A stretch of 41,179 nt of DNA from Alphaproteobacteria bacterium (GCA_947473475.1 CANJBZ010000034.1:1-41179), one strand, 5' to 3'. Numbered from the stretch's first letter, positions 1-8,210 are shown. Numbers and translations are program-made. Notes: generated by a model not told the origin, from the sequence alone.

Positions 1-143
1 CATAAAGTTCCACTGTGAACATCCTTCCAGCCCCTCCATGCCCTTCAAGACATAAAGACGGCCTAGCAGGACCGGTACACTTTGCCGCCGCCTTCCAGCA
101 GCCAAATCAAAGCCGGTTCAGTGGTACACTTTGCTCCCGCGAT
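1..143. mobile_element. Possible terminal repeats of an insertion sequence (window edge)
   Basis: The 12-mer GGTACACTTTGC occurs twice in the same orientation, at 74-85 and 123-134. It lies immediately beyond the point where the kinase reading frame on the minus strand loses similarity to its family. Repeated short motifs of this type are known at the ends of IS21-like elements, whose termini carry several transposase-binding repeats. No transposase is visible, because the rest of the element would lie left of the window. The assignment is an inference from the repeats plus the broken gene; the repeats themselves are directly visible. Confidence 0.4.
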
Positions 144-956
144 TTATACAATGACAGCCAGCATGTTATTGAAATCATGCGCGAGGCCACCCGTCATTTG
201 GCCGAGCGCCTCCATTTTTTGAGCCTGGCGCAGCTGAGCGGCAAGCTTGCCTTGTTGCTCTGCCTCGACGACCAGCTTCTTATTTGCTTCGAGAAGATTA
301 TTGCGACCGGCCATGACGATACTGAGTTGTTGGCGAATCCGGGAGAAGGAGAGATAGGCGAGACTGACAATGACTATGAAGGCGGCCAATGCACCATCGC
401 GCAACAATTCGGCGCTGAAAGTGGCCAAATGAATTTCCTTCGTTGCGTGATCGTCCTGCGACACAAGCAACGCCTGCATTGAGACTCGAATGCCATCCAT
501 GATGATCCTACCTGAACCTGCCACGACGATGGCAAGTGCTTCATCGGCCTTTCCAGTCTCACGCATTTCTATGATGGAACTGGCCACCGTGAGTTTCTGG
601 GCGATCAGGGCGCGAAAAGTTGCGAACTCTTTCTGGTCGCCCGGGCTTTTCTCCATGGCAGGGGCCAGGAATTTCAAGTCACCAGTAACCACGGGCAATG
701 CGTCTTCATAGGGCGCCAGGTAAAGCTTGTTTCCTGTCAGCAGGTAACCGCGCTGACCGGTTTCGATATCCTGTATCGCGCTGAAAACACTACGCAGCTT
801 GTCCTTCGCTTCGACTGCTCTCTGGATGTTCGCATAGTATCCCGACTGCGCCGCCACGACGACGAAAATGCCCAAGAGCAACGCGCTGAGAACCAGAAAC
901 CCGGAATAGAGCATCGCGGTGCTGTTCATCGCATTCTGCGAACTGAAAGAAGCCAT
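144..956 (-). pseudogene. CHASE3-domain sensor histidine kinase, truncated after the H-box
   Basis: This is the N-terminal part of a membrane sensor histidine kinase. From the ATG at 956 there are 270 residues: a first membrane segment (about 14-35), a periplasmic CHASE3-type helical domain (about 37-170, with the IETGQRGYLLTG motif), a second membrane segment (about 185-207), a short coiled coil and the dimerisation motif GGLAHDFNNML with the phospho-acceptor His260. The frame stops ten residues later, so the rest of the DHp helix and the whole ATPase domain are missing. Beyond the stop lie repeats that look like an IS end. A TTG at 1055 would extend the N-terminus by 33 residues; neither start has a good ribosome site. 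It follows the response regulator gene with a short gap and was probably its partner. As it stands it cannot bind ATP, so signalling is presumably lost unless the rest is encoded elsewhere. Confidence 0.75.
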
Positions 957-1066
957 CAGACGATATACTTTGCTCGACCTGCCGGGACGAGGATCAGTCT
1001 CGTTATTCACTATCTGTATTCCCTTCAGTTCTTGTCGCAGTCTGCGGCAGTTCAATCTGGCCAGAT

Positions 1067-1492
1067 CTATGGTGCGGGAGTGGTTGCGGCAGATAGGAGT
1101 TCGAATCCGCGAGGAAAGGGCGGAGATGCAAGACCGGAAGAGAGAAGCTCGGTGACGATCTCTAAACTTCGCACAAGTTCCACATCTCGAAACGGCTTGG
1201 CAAGGCGGGCGTGACCATCGGTGGCCGTCAGGATAGTTTGCGAGGCGCCGGTAGTGTACAGGACACCAAGGTTCTTCATCTCGCTGAGCTGCGCTGCGAT
1301 CTCGGTGCCGAGCCCATTATTGGCAAGACGCAGATCGATGACCGCAAGGTCCGGCTTGTGTGATTTTGCGAGCGCAACCGCTTCGGCGACCGTGCTCGCG
1401 ATGCCACATACTTCGTAGCCATGGTCGACCAGGGTCTCTTCCGTAAGCATCGCAATCATTGCCTCATCTTCAGCAATCAAAACCTTGAGCAC
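1067..1492 (-). CDS. Stand-alone receiver-domain response regulator
   Basis: This is a single-domain response regulator of the CheY/Spo0F type (141 residues), which accepts phosphate from a histidine kinase. The receiver features are visible: acidic pair E8/D9, phospho-acceptor Asp53 in AVIDLRL, Thr80/Thr81 in YTTG and Lys99 in AKPF. No DNA-binding or enzymatic output domain follows; the last 30 residues are a low-complexity tail. The start is a GTG at 1492, preceded by AAGGA about eight bases upstream. The truncated CHASE3 kinase lies directly downstream on the same strand. Alphaproteobacterial receivers of this kind often act in phosphorelays or the general stress response; that role here is inference. 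Confidence 0.85.
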   Translation of the reverse strand: MLKVLIAEDEAMIAMLTEETLVDHGYEVCGIASTVAEAVALAKSHKPDLAVIDLRLANNGLGTEIAAQLSEMKNLGVLYTTGASQTILTATDGHARLAKPFRDVELVRSLEIVTELLSSGLASPPFPRGFELLSAATTPAP

Positions 1493-1816
1493 TAATGAAT
1501 CCTTTTAAGGGAGAAACTCGATATTTAAGACATGACCGGCCGTTTAGCAGGTCATTGGAGTTATCCTCGGACAACCTTTCTATTGGCCAAACTGGACGAT
1601 TTTGTTGTTAGTGCCCATAGACCCCGTATCGATACGCACTAGCTGCTAGAAGGTTCCAAGGGCATAAGAGAATTTCGGCGGCAAAAGATGAGGCGATAGC
1701 AGCCCGGTTGGGGGGCGCCCAAAGTGCCGCTCGCTCCAGACTTACCTATAACCCCTCTTCCTGCGGGGGCGAGGGAGACGGCGACAGCGTCAAAGCACGC
1801 ACGCTTTACGAAGCGG
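1493..1816. other. Gene-free spacer with two small palindromes
   Basis: This 324-bp spacer separates the response regulator from the histidine phosphatase, both on the minus strand. I see no convincing coding region. It holds two adjacent palindromes, GTATCGATAC at 1626-1635 and CTAGCTGCTAG at 1640-1650, and a possible ECF-type promoter that is listed separately. Confidence 0.5.
1631..1657 (-). promoter_or_regulatory. Candidate ECF (EcfG-like) promoter for the response regulator
   Basis: Read on the minus strand, GGAAC (1657-1653) is followed after 16 bases by CGTATC (1636-1631). The alphaproteobacterial general-stress sigma factor EcfG recognises GGAAC, a 15-19 base spacer and CGTT, so the -35 half is exact and the -10 half differs by one base. 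It lies about 140 bases upstream of the regulator start. The match is short and could be chance. Confidence 0.25.
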
Positions 1817-2440
1817 CTATTTCGCCAGCGCGGGCCAATCGCCGATTTTCAGCCGCGCCACTTCAGATGCGCCGCCTTTGCCGTCGGGTTTGAAGACCAT
1901 CGTCTCGCCGGCCGCAGCGTCGATGCCGAACGCGCCTTTGATGTTCGGGGCGTGCGTCACAACGATCGTGTTCGTCTGTGCCCGCGGCGCTTCCGCGGTT
2001 TTCGCTTTCAGCCAAGCAATACGCGCGGATTCCGGAATGGCCTGCATGCCGGCCGCGCCCTCATCCAATTCCGTCACATCTTTCTGCTGGCCTAATGCAG
2101 CATAGGTGACCGTTTCATGCGCGCGGAAGGTGGGGCTCGAAAACACCTCGCCAATCGGAAGGTCTATCTTTTTGACTGCCTCCCCCATCGCGCGAGCGGT
2201 GTCGCGGCCTGTTCCATCGAGCTGCCGTTCCAGATTCACGTTCTTTGGATCGGCGTCTTGCTTTGACGGTGGCTGCGCCGGGGAATTTGCGTGGCGCATG
2301 ACCAAAACATATCCGCCCTGCTTGAGCGCGTTGACCAGCTCGACGCCAGAGAGCGTCTGCGCATGCGCGCCCACCGATAAAATCGTCATGGCCGCCACAG
2401 CCGCCAACCGGAAGAAAACCCCCGTCTGTCTCGTCTGCAT
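1817..2440 (-). CDS. Periplasmic histidine phosphatase (phosphoglycerate mutase-like)
   Basis: This is a member of the histidine phosphatase superfamily (branch 1), which hydrolyses phosphate esters through a phospho-histidine intermediate. The 207-residue protein starts with a cleavable signal peptide ending near AHAQ (residues 25-28), so it should act in the periplasm. The catalytic motif appears as VMRHAN with Arg49-His50, in the variant form RHA rather than RHG. The second arginine is in SSPTFRAHET and the second catalytic histidine in VVTHAPN. The ATG at 2440 was chosen because GGAGG lies eight bases upstream; a longer frame back to 2509 would hide the signal peptide and overlap the next gene. 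The substrate cannot be told. It lies just downstream of a TPR gene on the same strand. Confidence 0.85.
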   Translation of the reverse strand: MQTRQTGVFFRLAAVAAMTILSVGAHAQTLSGVELVNALKQGGYVLVMRHANSPAQPPSKQDADPKNVNLERQLDGTGRDTARAMGEAVKKIDLPIGEVFSSPTFRAHETVTYAALGQQKDVTELDEGAAGMQAIPESARIAWLKAKTAEAPRAQTNTIVVTHAPNIKGAFGIDAAAGETMVFKPDGKGGASEVARLKIGDWPALAK

Positions 2441-2460
2441 AGCTGCATCCTCCGCATCAT

Positions 2461-3411
2461 CTAAAGACGGATGTTCAGCGCCTCTGCCCGCCCCAGGCCG
2501 GCCTGACATAATGCCCGGCCTTCCTGCGCGCTGGCGAGATCGGGGTTCAACCCGAGCGCCTTTTCGTAGCTCGCCAGTGCGTCCGAGAACCGCTCAAGCA
2601 GCCGCAACGCCAAGCCACGCGCCGCGAACAATTCGGGAAATTCCGGCCCCAAAGCGGCAGCGAGATCCAAACTGGCAAGCGCGTCCAGCACAACGCTTTG
2701 CTCAGGGCTACCAGTTTCCCGACTCAATCTTTCCAGCTGCTCGAGCACCAGTGCCGCGCGATTGTAATGCGCTTCGCCATAGTCGGGATCGAGCGCGATC
2801 GCCTTGTCGAAATCGCGCAAACCTTCCGTCAAGCGGCCCATGTTGTACAGCGCAAGACCGCGATTGTTGTAAGCGCGCGCATAGGCGGGAAGAATCGCTA
2901 TCGCCCGGTCAAAGGCGCGAGCGGCGTCTTCATGGCGGCCGTCAAAGGCAAGGCCGATCCCATAATCGTTGAAAAGATCGGCGTTGTCCGGCAGCAGAGG
3001 AACGCAGGCTTCATAGTCCGCGATCGCTTCCGCCAAACGTCCCAGATCGATGAGGACGCACGCACGCCCATAATACGCTTCGCCGAAATCGGCCTTGGCT
3101 TGGATCAGGTCGCCGTAAGCGGCCAGCGCCTCTTCGCTGCGCCCGAGCCCACGTAACACAGCCGCATAATGCAGTTTCGCATCGACGGACGCCGGATCGA
3201 GCACCAGCGCGCGCCGCAGGAATTCTTCGGCGCTCTCGAATTCGCCACGCCACATCACGAGGATTCCGAGCAAATGCGTCGCGTCGAAATCCTCCGGACG
3301 GGATTGGAGAATGGCGCGGCATAGACGCTCGGCCTCATCGACCCTGCCGCGGCGATAGAACTCAAACGCATCCTTCGCTTGGAGGGCTGGAGCGGTTTGC
3401 GGTGAGGCCAT
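2461..3411 (-). CDS. Tetratricopeptide-repeat protein
   Basis: This cytoplasmic protein of 316 residues is built almost wholly of TPR helical hairpins. At least seven units can be read, for example at ADLFNDYGIGLAFDGRHEDA and ARAYNNRGLALYNMGRLTEG. TPR arrays serve as protein-interaction scaffolds, and no catalytic domain is attached. There is no signal peptide. The ATG at 3411 is preceded by AGGAAA; a longer version from 3465 has no ribosome site. It is transcribed with the histidine phosphatase 20 bp downstream and is divergent from the RHH gene at 3503. The partner protein is unknown. Confidence 0.85.
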   Translation of the reverse strand: MASPQTAPALQAKDAFEFYRRGRVDEAERLCRAILQSRPEDFDATHLLGILVMWRGEFESAEEFLRRALVLDPASVDAKLHYAAVLRGLGRSEEALAAYGDLIQAKADFGEAYYGRACVLIDLGRLAEAIADYEACVPLLPDNADLFNDYGIGLAFDGRHEDAARAFDRAIAILPAYARAYNNRGLALYNMGRLTEGLRDFDKAIALDPDYGEAHYNRAALVLEQLERLSRETGSPEQSVVLDALASLDLAAALGPEFPELFAARGLALRLLERFSDALASYEKALGLNPDLASAQEGRALCQAGLGRAEALNIRL

Positions 3412-3502
3412 CGTGGTTTCCTGTTTTGCCGCGCCGTCATTCGCACGGCGGATAGGGTATGACAATGTGCCGTCCCGGCGGAAATCACGCTACACTGAGA
3501 GC

Positions 3503-3721
3503 ATGCTCAACAAGCGGTCCTTTTCCATTGCCGGACACCGCACCAGCATCGCGCTGGAGGCGGAGTTCTGGGCCGTCCTGGATACGGAAGCTAGCCGCCG
3601 GGGATTGGCGCTGGCAGCGTTGGTGGCAGAGGTGGACGCCAACCGCGGAGAGCGTGCCTTGGCCAGCGCCCTGCGTGTGCATGCCCTTGATCGCGCCTCG
3701 GTCCAAGCAAACGGCGGCTAA
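3503..3721 (+). CDS. Ribbon-helix-helix domain protein
   Basis: This is a small protein of 72 residues resembling the alphaproteobacterial RHH_4 family. A beta strand (RTSIALEAEFW) is followed by two helices (AVLDTEASRRGLALAALVAEVD and a second ending in SALRVHAL). Such proteins are thought to bind DNA as dimers, but most family members have no known target. The ATG at 3503 is the only start that leaves a compact domain. Its stop overlaps the convergent gene's stop by four bases in CTAA (3718-3721). Confidence 0.7.
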   Translation: MLNKRSFSIAGHRTSIALEAEFWAVLDTEASRRGLALAALVAEVDANRGERALASALRVHALDRASVQANGG

Positions 3722-4326
3722 CCGCACTTCACATAGGTGGTCTGGGTGTTGTCCTTCCCGAGCACCATGACGTGCATGGTGGCGCCGCCGATATCGAGGT
3801 CGCCCAGCAGTGCATCGCCCCACAGAAAACGCGAACGGGGTTCGTCACGCCAAGCGTTGTCTTGCCAGCTAGCATAAGAGACGAAACGCACGACGATGCG
3901 CGCCTGCTGCGCCGCCGTAACGTTCATCTTCTTGAGTGCGGGAAAGCGGCCGCGATCATCCTGCTTTCGCTCCGCCAGGACGAACACCCCATCGGCACGG
4001 AACATGGAAATATCGCCATGCGACGCGCCTTCGGCGGGGAACAGCGCCTCCAGCATTTTGTCCGGCCGCTGCGGATCGATCATAGATTCGTCGCAGCGGA
4101 TCATCGCCGCGTCGACTTCGGTTCCATTCGGCGGGCGGTCGAGCGGCGCAGCGGTTTTCACCCAGAGGCCGGTTATAAACCCCTCCACCTGACGGTTCAT
4201 TTGGACAAATTGCTGCGCGTCTGAAGCCGGCGCTCCCGCAAGCCCAAACACCAGCACCGTGGCTCCAGCGATGTGCAAAAAACGCAAGGACGCCGCCTTC
4301 AGATTGTTGTCTTCCGCATCGGACAT
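3718..4326 (-). CDS. Hypothetical exported or membrane-anchored protein
   Basis: I do not recognise a family. The 202-residue product has an N-terminal hydrophobic stretch (LHIAGATVLVFGLAGAPASDA, about residues 17-37) that reads as a signal peptide or signal anchor after a short charged tail, so the rest should be periplasmic. The mature part has two cysteines (in MIRCDESM and in the C-terminal YVKCG) that could pair. The ATG at 4326 was preferred over 4395 because the extra 23 residues look non-coding and run toward the divergent gene. It is convergent with the RHH gene and divergent from a secreted TPR protein. Confidence 0.65.
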   Translation of the reverse strand: MSDAEDNNLKAASLRFLHIAGATVLVFGLAGAPASDAQQFVQMNRQVEGFITGLWVKTAAPLDRPPNGTEVDAAMIRCDESMIDPQRPDKMLEALFPAEGASHGDISMFRADGVFVLAERKQDDRGRFPALKKMNVTAAQQARIVVRFVSYASWQDNAWRDEPRSRFLWGDALLGDLDIGGATMHVMVLGKDNTQTTYVKCG

Positions 4327-4409
4327 GAGAACGCCGCCGAGAGCAAGTTGTGCCTGACCGCGGGACCATGCCAGTCTGGCGCCCCTTTGCGCCAATCCGC
4401 GAGACGCCT

Positions 4410-5117
4410 ATGCGAATTCCGGTCCTTGTCATAGCCGCGGTCCTGACAAGCCTTACGGCCTCCGCGCAGACGCAAGACATTTGGATGTACTGCAAGGACC
4501 CGCATCCGCAGGTTCGCCTCGCCGCCTGCTCCGTCATCATCGAAAGTGGACGCGAGACCGGCAAAGCCCTCGCCGATGCCTATTCAAGCCGCGGCACCGC
4601 CTACAGCATCACAGGCGATCAGGATCACGCGATTGACGATTTCGACCAGTCGATCCAGCTTGATCCGACACGCACGCTCGTCTTCGGCTTTCGCGCTTCA
4701 GCCCATCTTGCACGCCAGGAATACGCACTCGCCATTGCGGACTACACCAAAAGCGTGGAACTCGACCCGCAGCACGTCGATGCCTTTTACGGCCGGGGCA
4801 ATGCCTATCGCGAGCAAGGCGACAACGCGCACGCGATTTCCGATTACACGCACGTCCTGGAACTCGACCCGGATTATCTGGAGGCGCTCGCCTATCGCGG
4901 TCTTTCGTATCAGGCCGAGAAGGATGTGGATCGCGCCATTGCCGATTTCGATCATGTCATTGCGCTAAGTCCCATGAGCGCGGAGGCGTTCGACCTTCGA
5001 GGCGCCGCCTATCTCGACAAGGGCGACTTGGACCGTGCGAAGGCCGATTACTCTGCCGCAGCCAGACTCGATCCGGCCGACGAAATGGCGGTCCGTGAAT
5101 TGAACCGGCTGCGCTGA
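4410..5117 (+). CDS. Secreted tetratricopeptide-repeat protein
   Basis: The 235-residue protein has a signal peptide (MRIPVLVIAAVLTSLTASAQ) followed by about five TPR units with the common D-Y-x-x-x-I-x-L-D-P pattern, as in AIADYTKSVELDP and AISDYTHVLELDP. Before the repeats, YCKDP and LAACSVII resemble the start of small secreted TPR proteins in which two cysteines may form a disulfide. It probably works as a periplasmic protein-interaction module. The start at 4410 places the signal peptide at the N-terminus; a frame back to 4350 would bury it. Its stop overlaps the next gene in TGATG. Confidence 0.8.
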   Translation: MRIPVLVIAAVLTSLTASAQTQDIWMYCKDPHPQVRLAACSVIIESGRETGKALADAYSSRGTAYSITGDQDHAIDDFDQSIQLDPTRTLVFGFRASAHLARQEYALAIADYTKSVELDPQHVDAFYGRGNAYREQGDNAHAISDYTHVLELDPDYLEALAYRGLSYQAEKDVDRAIADFDHVIALSPMSAEAFDLRGAAYLDKGDLDRAKADYSAAARLDPADEMAVRELNRLR

Positions 5118-5311
5118 TGGCCGAGATCGTTAACCTCAGGCGGGCGCGCAAGGAAAAGGCCCGCGAGACCAAGGCCGCCGAAGCGGGGCAAAACCGCGCC
5201 CGGCACGGAACGCCCAAGCATATCCGCGATCTCGCAAAGGCTCGTTCCGAAAAGGCGGATACAGCCCTGGGCGCACACCGGCTTGAACCCGATAAAGACC
5301 TGAAAGACTGA
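5117..5311 (+). CDS. DUF4169-like small basic protein
   Basis: The 64-residue protein is highly charged. It opens with MAEIVNLRRARKEKAR, has a central NRARHGTPKHIRDL and ends in HRLEPD. This layout matches the DUF4169 family of alphaproteobacteria, whose function is unknown. The start overlaps the stop of the preceding TPR gene by one base, so translation is probably coupled. The composition suggests a soluble helical protein, possibly binding nucleic acid or a protein partner; that is a guess. Confidence 0.75.
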   Translation: MAEIVNLRRARKEKARETKAAEAGQNRARHGTPKHIRDLAKARSEKADTALGAHRLEPDKDLKD

Positions 5312-5414
5312 AGCTTTCCGGGTTATTTACGGCTTACCCAATTTATGGTGAGGCGGACTGTTTTCGGCGCGGCAGCGCTTCCGCCGAAACGCTCTCTTGT
5401 GTATTGTCGCGGGT

Positions 5415-5434
5415 TGAAATTGCTAAAAATTTCA
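5415..5434. promoter_or_regulatory. Perfect inverted repeat upstream of the propeller gene
   Basis: TGAAATT (5415-5421) and AATTTCA (5428-5434) form a perfect 7-bp inverted repeat around a 6-bp spacer. It sits 21 bases upstream of the start codon at 5456, in an otherwise short spacer of 144 bp. The position suits an operator or a structure in the mRNA leader. No specific regulator can be named. Confidence 0.35.
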
Positions 5435-5455
5435 CCGACCACAAAAGAGGGATCG

Positions 5456-7150
5456 ATGTCCGGGAAGATCATAACGACGCTTTTGTCCGCTGTCGCGGCG
5501 GCCGCCTTGATGAACGTGGCGGCAGCTGAGGCCCAAGCCCCAGCCGCGCTCACCGGCACCGTTTCTTCCGCCCAGGAAGGCAACATGGAAGGCGTCATCG
5601 TCACGGCCAAGAAGGCCGGCTCCACGATGTCCATCAGCGTCGTGTCGGACGACAAAGGGCGTTATGCGTTCCCAGCCGACCGTCTCGAAGCTGGCCGCTA
5701 CACGATCCGCATTCGCGCGGTCGGCTATAACGCGCCCGGCCGTCCTGCCGCGGACGTTGCTGCCGGCAAGACCGCCACCGTCGATCTGAAGCTCGCCAAA
5801 ACCGACAACATCGCGCCGCAACTCACGAGCGCCGAATGGATGGCGAGCATGCCGGGCACCGACGATCAGAAGGCGTTCCTGCAGGATTGCGTCGGCTGCC
5901 ACACGCTGGTCCGTCCGCTCTCCAGCGGCTTCACGGCAGCGGATTTCATGAAGATCATTCCGCGCATGGGCACCTATGCGCCGGGCTCGCAGCCGCAGCG
6001 TCCGCAGATGCTTCTGCCGGGCCCGCGCGGCAATCGCGGCCAATTCCAGCCCACAAAGGATGACGAGGGTCCTGGCGCCGCGACCAGCGGTTCGCCGCTT
6101 GCAAAGGCCGCGAACTATTTGGCCAGCGTCAATCTGTCCAAGGGCGACAACTATTCGTACAAGTTGCAGCCCTTTCCCCGTCCGAAGGGCCGCGCCACGC
6201 ATGTGATCTATACGACGTATGACCTCAACCGTCCGGAGGCCATGCCGCACGACGTCGTCTTCCACCAGGGCAAGGTCTACTACACCGACTTCGGCAGCCA
6301 ATATGTCGGCGAGCTGGACCCGAAGACGGGCAAGCTCACCGATCACGAAATTCCGGTTCTGAAGCCGGAGCAGCCGCGCGGCGTTCTGGAACTGAAGCCC
6401 GATCCGGAAGGCAATCTGTGGGCCTCAATGATGTATCAGGGTGGCATCGCGCGCCTGAACACCAAGACGGGCAAGGTCGACACGTTCAAGGTCCCCGACA
6501 AGTGGCAGGGCCCGAACACCCAGGAATCCATGGTGTCGCCGGAGCACTGGACCGTCGATGGCTATGTCTGGACCAACAACCAGGAAGACCACTCGATCCT
6601 GCGCGTCAATGTGAAGACCGGCGAGTGGGAAAACCTCGGCGTCCTCAAAGACCCCAAGGGCCGCTCGATCAACGGCTATGACATCCCGACCGACAAGGAT
6701 AACAATTTGTTCCTTCTCGAATTCGGCGGCACCAAGATCGGCAAGATCGACGCCAAGACGAAGAAGCTCACCACCTGGGATCCTGATCTGCCGCACGCGC
6801 GCCCGCGCCGTGGCCATTTCGATACCAATGGCAATCTGGTTTACGCCGAGTACGGCTCGAACGCCGTCGGCGTGTTCGACACCAAGAAGGAGTCGATCAC
6901 CGAGTGGCAGATGCAGACGAAGTGGCAGATGCCGTATGACGCCCTGGCCAACAAAAAGGGCGACATCTACACCGGCTCCATGCTGTCGGATCGCGTCGTG
7001 CGTCTGAACCCAAAGACGGCCGAGCAGATCGTCTATCTGCTGCCCAGTTCAACGAACATCCGCCGCGTCGATTGGGATGAAGGCGGCCAAGCCCTTTGGG
7101 TCGGCAGCAATCACGGCAATTCCATCGTCAAGATGGAACCGTTGGATTGA
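5456..7150 (+). CDS. Secreted carboxypeptidase-regulatory / heme-motif / Vgb-like beta-propeller protein
   Basis: The 564-residue exported protein has three parts. After a signal peptide (about 1-27) comes a carboxypeptidase-regulatory-like beta-sandwich (about 30-113: LTGTVSS, DDKGRYAFP, AGRYTIRIRAVGY). Next is a short segment with the heme-binding motif C145-x-x-C148-H149 (CVGCH). The remainder (about 225-564) is a propeller of the virginiamycin B lyase (Vgb)/streptogramin lyase type with repeated blades such as GKVYYTDFGSQYVGELDPKTGKL and GNLVYAEYGSNAVGVFDTKKE. The heme motif suggests electron transfer or a heme-bound oxidoreductase. Vgb-like propellers are often annotated as lyases without proof, and I would not assume antibiotic inactivation. 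The ATG at 5456 follows AAAAGAGGGA. A polysaccharide-lyase-like gene starts 26 bp downstream, so extracellular sugar turnover is a possible context. Confidence 0.75.
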   Translation: MSGKIITTLLSAVAAAALMNVAAAEAQAPAALTGTVSSAQEGNMEGVIVTAKKAGSTMSISVVSDDKGRYAFPADRLEAGRYTIRIRAVGYNAPGRPAADVAAGKTATVDLKLAKTDNIAPQLTSAEWMASMPGTDDQKAFLQDCVGCHTLVRPLSSGFTAADFMKIIPRMGTYAPGSQPQRPQMLLPGPRGNRGQFQPTKDDEGPGAATSGSPLAKAANYLASVNLSKGDNYSYKLQPFPRPKGRATHVIYTTYDLNRPEAMPHDVVFHQGKVYYTDFGSQYVGELDPKTGKLTDHEIPVLKPEQPRGVLELKPDPEGNLWASMMYQGGIARLNTKTGKVDTFKVPDKWQGPNTQESMVSPEHWTVDGYVWTNNQEDHSILRVNVKTGEWENLGVLKDPKGRSINGYDIPTDKDNNLFLLEFGGTKIGKIDAKTKKLTTWDPDLPHARPRRGHFDTNGNLVYAEYGSNAVGVFDTKKESITEWQMQTKWQMPYDALANKKGDIYTGSMLSDRVVRLNPKTAEQIVYLLPSSTNIRRVDWDEGGQALWVGSNHGNSIVKMEPLD

Positions 7151-7176
7151 TCGATTGGGGTGCTGTTCGCGTTGGC

Positions 7177-8150
7177 ATGCGGAGGCACACCATCATTTCG
7201 AGAGTGAATGTGCGAAGCTTCAATTTGAGTTTGCTTTTGGGTGCCGCGGTTCTTGCCGCGGCACCTGTCGTTTTGGTGGCAACGGATGCCGGCGCCCGGC
7301 AGCCAGTCGATTACGTCAAGAAAGCCGCGGGCGCCTTTAAACGCGACGCCACCGTTTCATCGGCCCGTATCCCCGCTTGGCTCGATAATGACGGAACGGT
7401 CATAAAAAGCGTCAACGCTTCCGTGCTTGAAAACGACAAGCATCCCATGACCATAAAAGACGGCGTTGCCACGGCGTCGTTGGTGGAACGCAAACAACTG
7501 ACGTGGATGGCGAAGATGGTCGCCATCCCGCCCCAAAGCAAAGCCTGCACGACGGTCTATCTGAAATTCCACGACGACTTTAAGCCCGGCGACGGCGGCA
7601 AGCTTCCCGGCCTCTCGAACACGGGCATGGGACGGCCTGTGGGACGGGCAAAGCCCGAAATGGTCGATGGCATGCCTTACCCCAATTCCGGCTGGGGCGG
7701 CCGCAAAGCCGATGGCGTGCATTGGTCGGCGCGCACGGGCTTCGGCGGCTGGACAGAGACGATCGGGTGAGCATCCACAGCTACTTCTACGCAAATATGG
7801 ACGACGGAAAAATTCGCCACTCCCGTCCGCTCGGGTCGCTCAAGAAAGGCACTTGGACAGCCTATGTCGAGTGCCTGAAACTGAATACGCCGGGCCAAGC
7901 GGATGGTGGCCTATTCTATGCTACTGCCGATGACGGCCCTGTCCTTTCGGAGAATGACATTCCCTGGCGCGATAAGGACGTGCCCGAAAGCATGATCCGT
8001 GAGATGTGGATAGACGTTTTCTGCGGCGGCACGAGTTGCGGACCCAATCCGCCCGGCACCATTTCCTTTGCGGGGGCGACCGTCACCAAAGGCTTGCCCG
8101 ATATGAAAGATATCAAGGCAGAGATCGCCCGCCTCAATCGCCAATCCTAG
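7177..8150 (+). pseudogene. PL14-like polysaccharide lyase, split by a frameshift
   Basis: Two overlapping frames together make one protein resembling polysaccharide lyase family 14 (alginate or glucuronan lyases). The upstream frame (7177-7770) has a signal peptide (NLSLLLGAAVLAAAP), then VYLKFHDDFKPGDGGKLPGL and MPYPNSGWGG, and ends in GVHWSARTGFGGWTE. The second frame supplies RVSIHSYFYANMDDGK, then KKGTWTAYVECLKLNTPGQ and FCGGTSCGPN up to 8150. The join lies within about 7750-7765 and needs a -1 shift, as if one base had been lost. Both halves keep conserved family motifs, so the damage is recent or is a sequencing error. No slippery heptamer is evident. The start is uncertain: ATG 7177 or GTG 7204. 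It follows the propeller gene closely. Confidence 0.7.
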
Positions 8151-8151
8151 A

Positions 8152-8195
8152 GCGCAATCCGACGAAGTGGACGCCGGTTCGTCGTTAGATTGCGC
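8152..8195. repeat. Palindromic intergenic repeat (GCGCAATC hairpin)
   Basis: Two stems make a long hairpin: GCGCAATC (8152-8159) pairs with GATTGCGC (8188-8195), and CGACGAA (8160-8166) pairs with TTCGTCG (8178-8184). There is a 3-base bulge and the loop GTGGACGCCGG. The layout, with GTGGA and CCGGTTCG at the loop, resembles the dispersed palindromic repeats of Rhizobiales genomes. It begins two bases after the lyase stop and may also protect or terminate that transcript. Confidence 0.7.
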
Positions 8196-8210
8196 GCCAA
8201 ACCAAGGAAT

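Noticed and set aside
2106-2972. 288-codon plus-strand frame opposite the histidine phosphatase and TPR genes
   Set aside because: Both opposite-strand genes have clear motifs, ribosome sites and a signal peptide; this frame has none.
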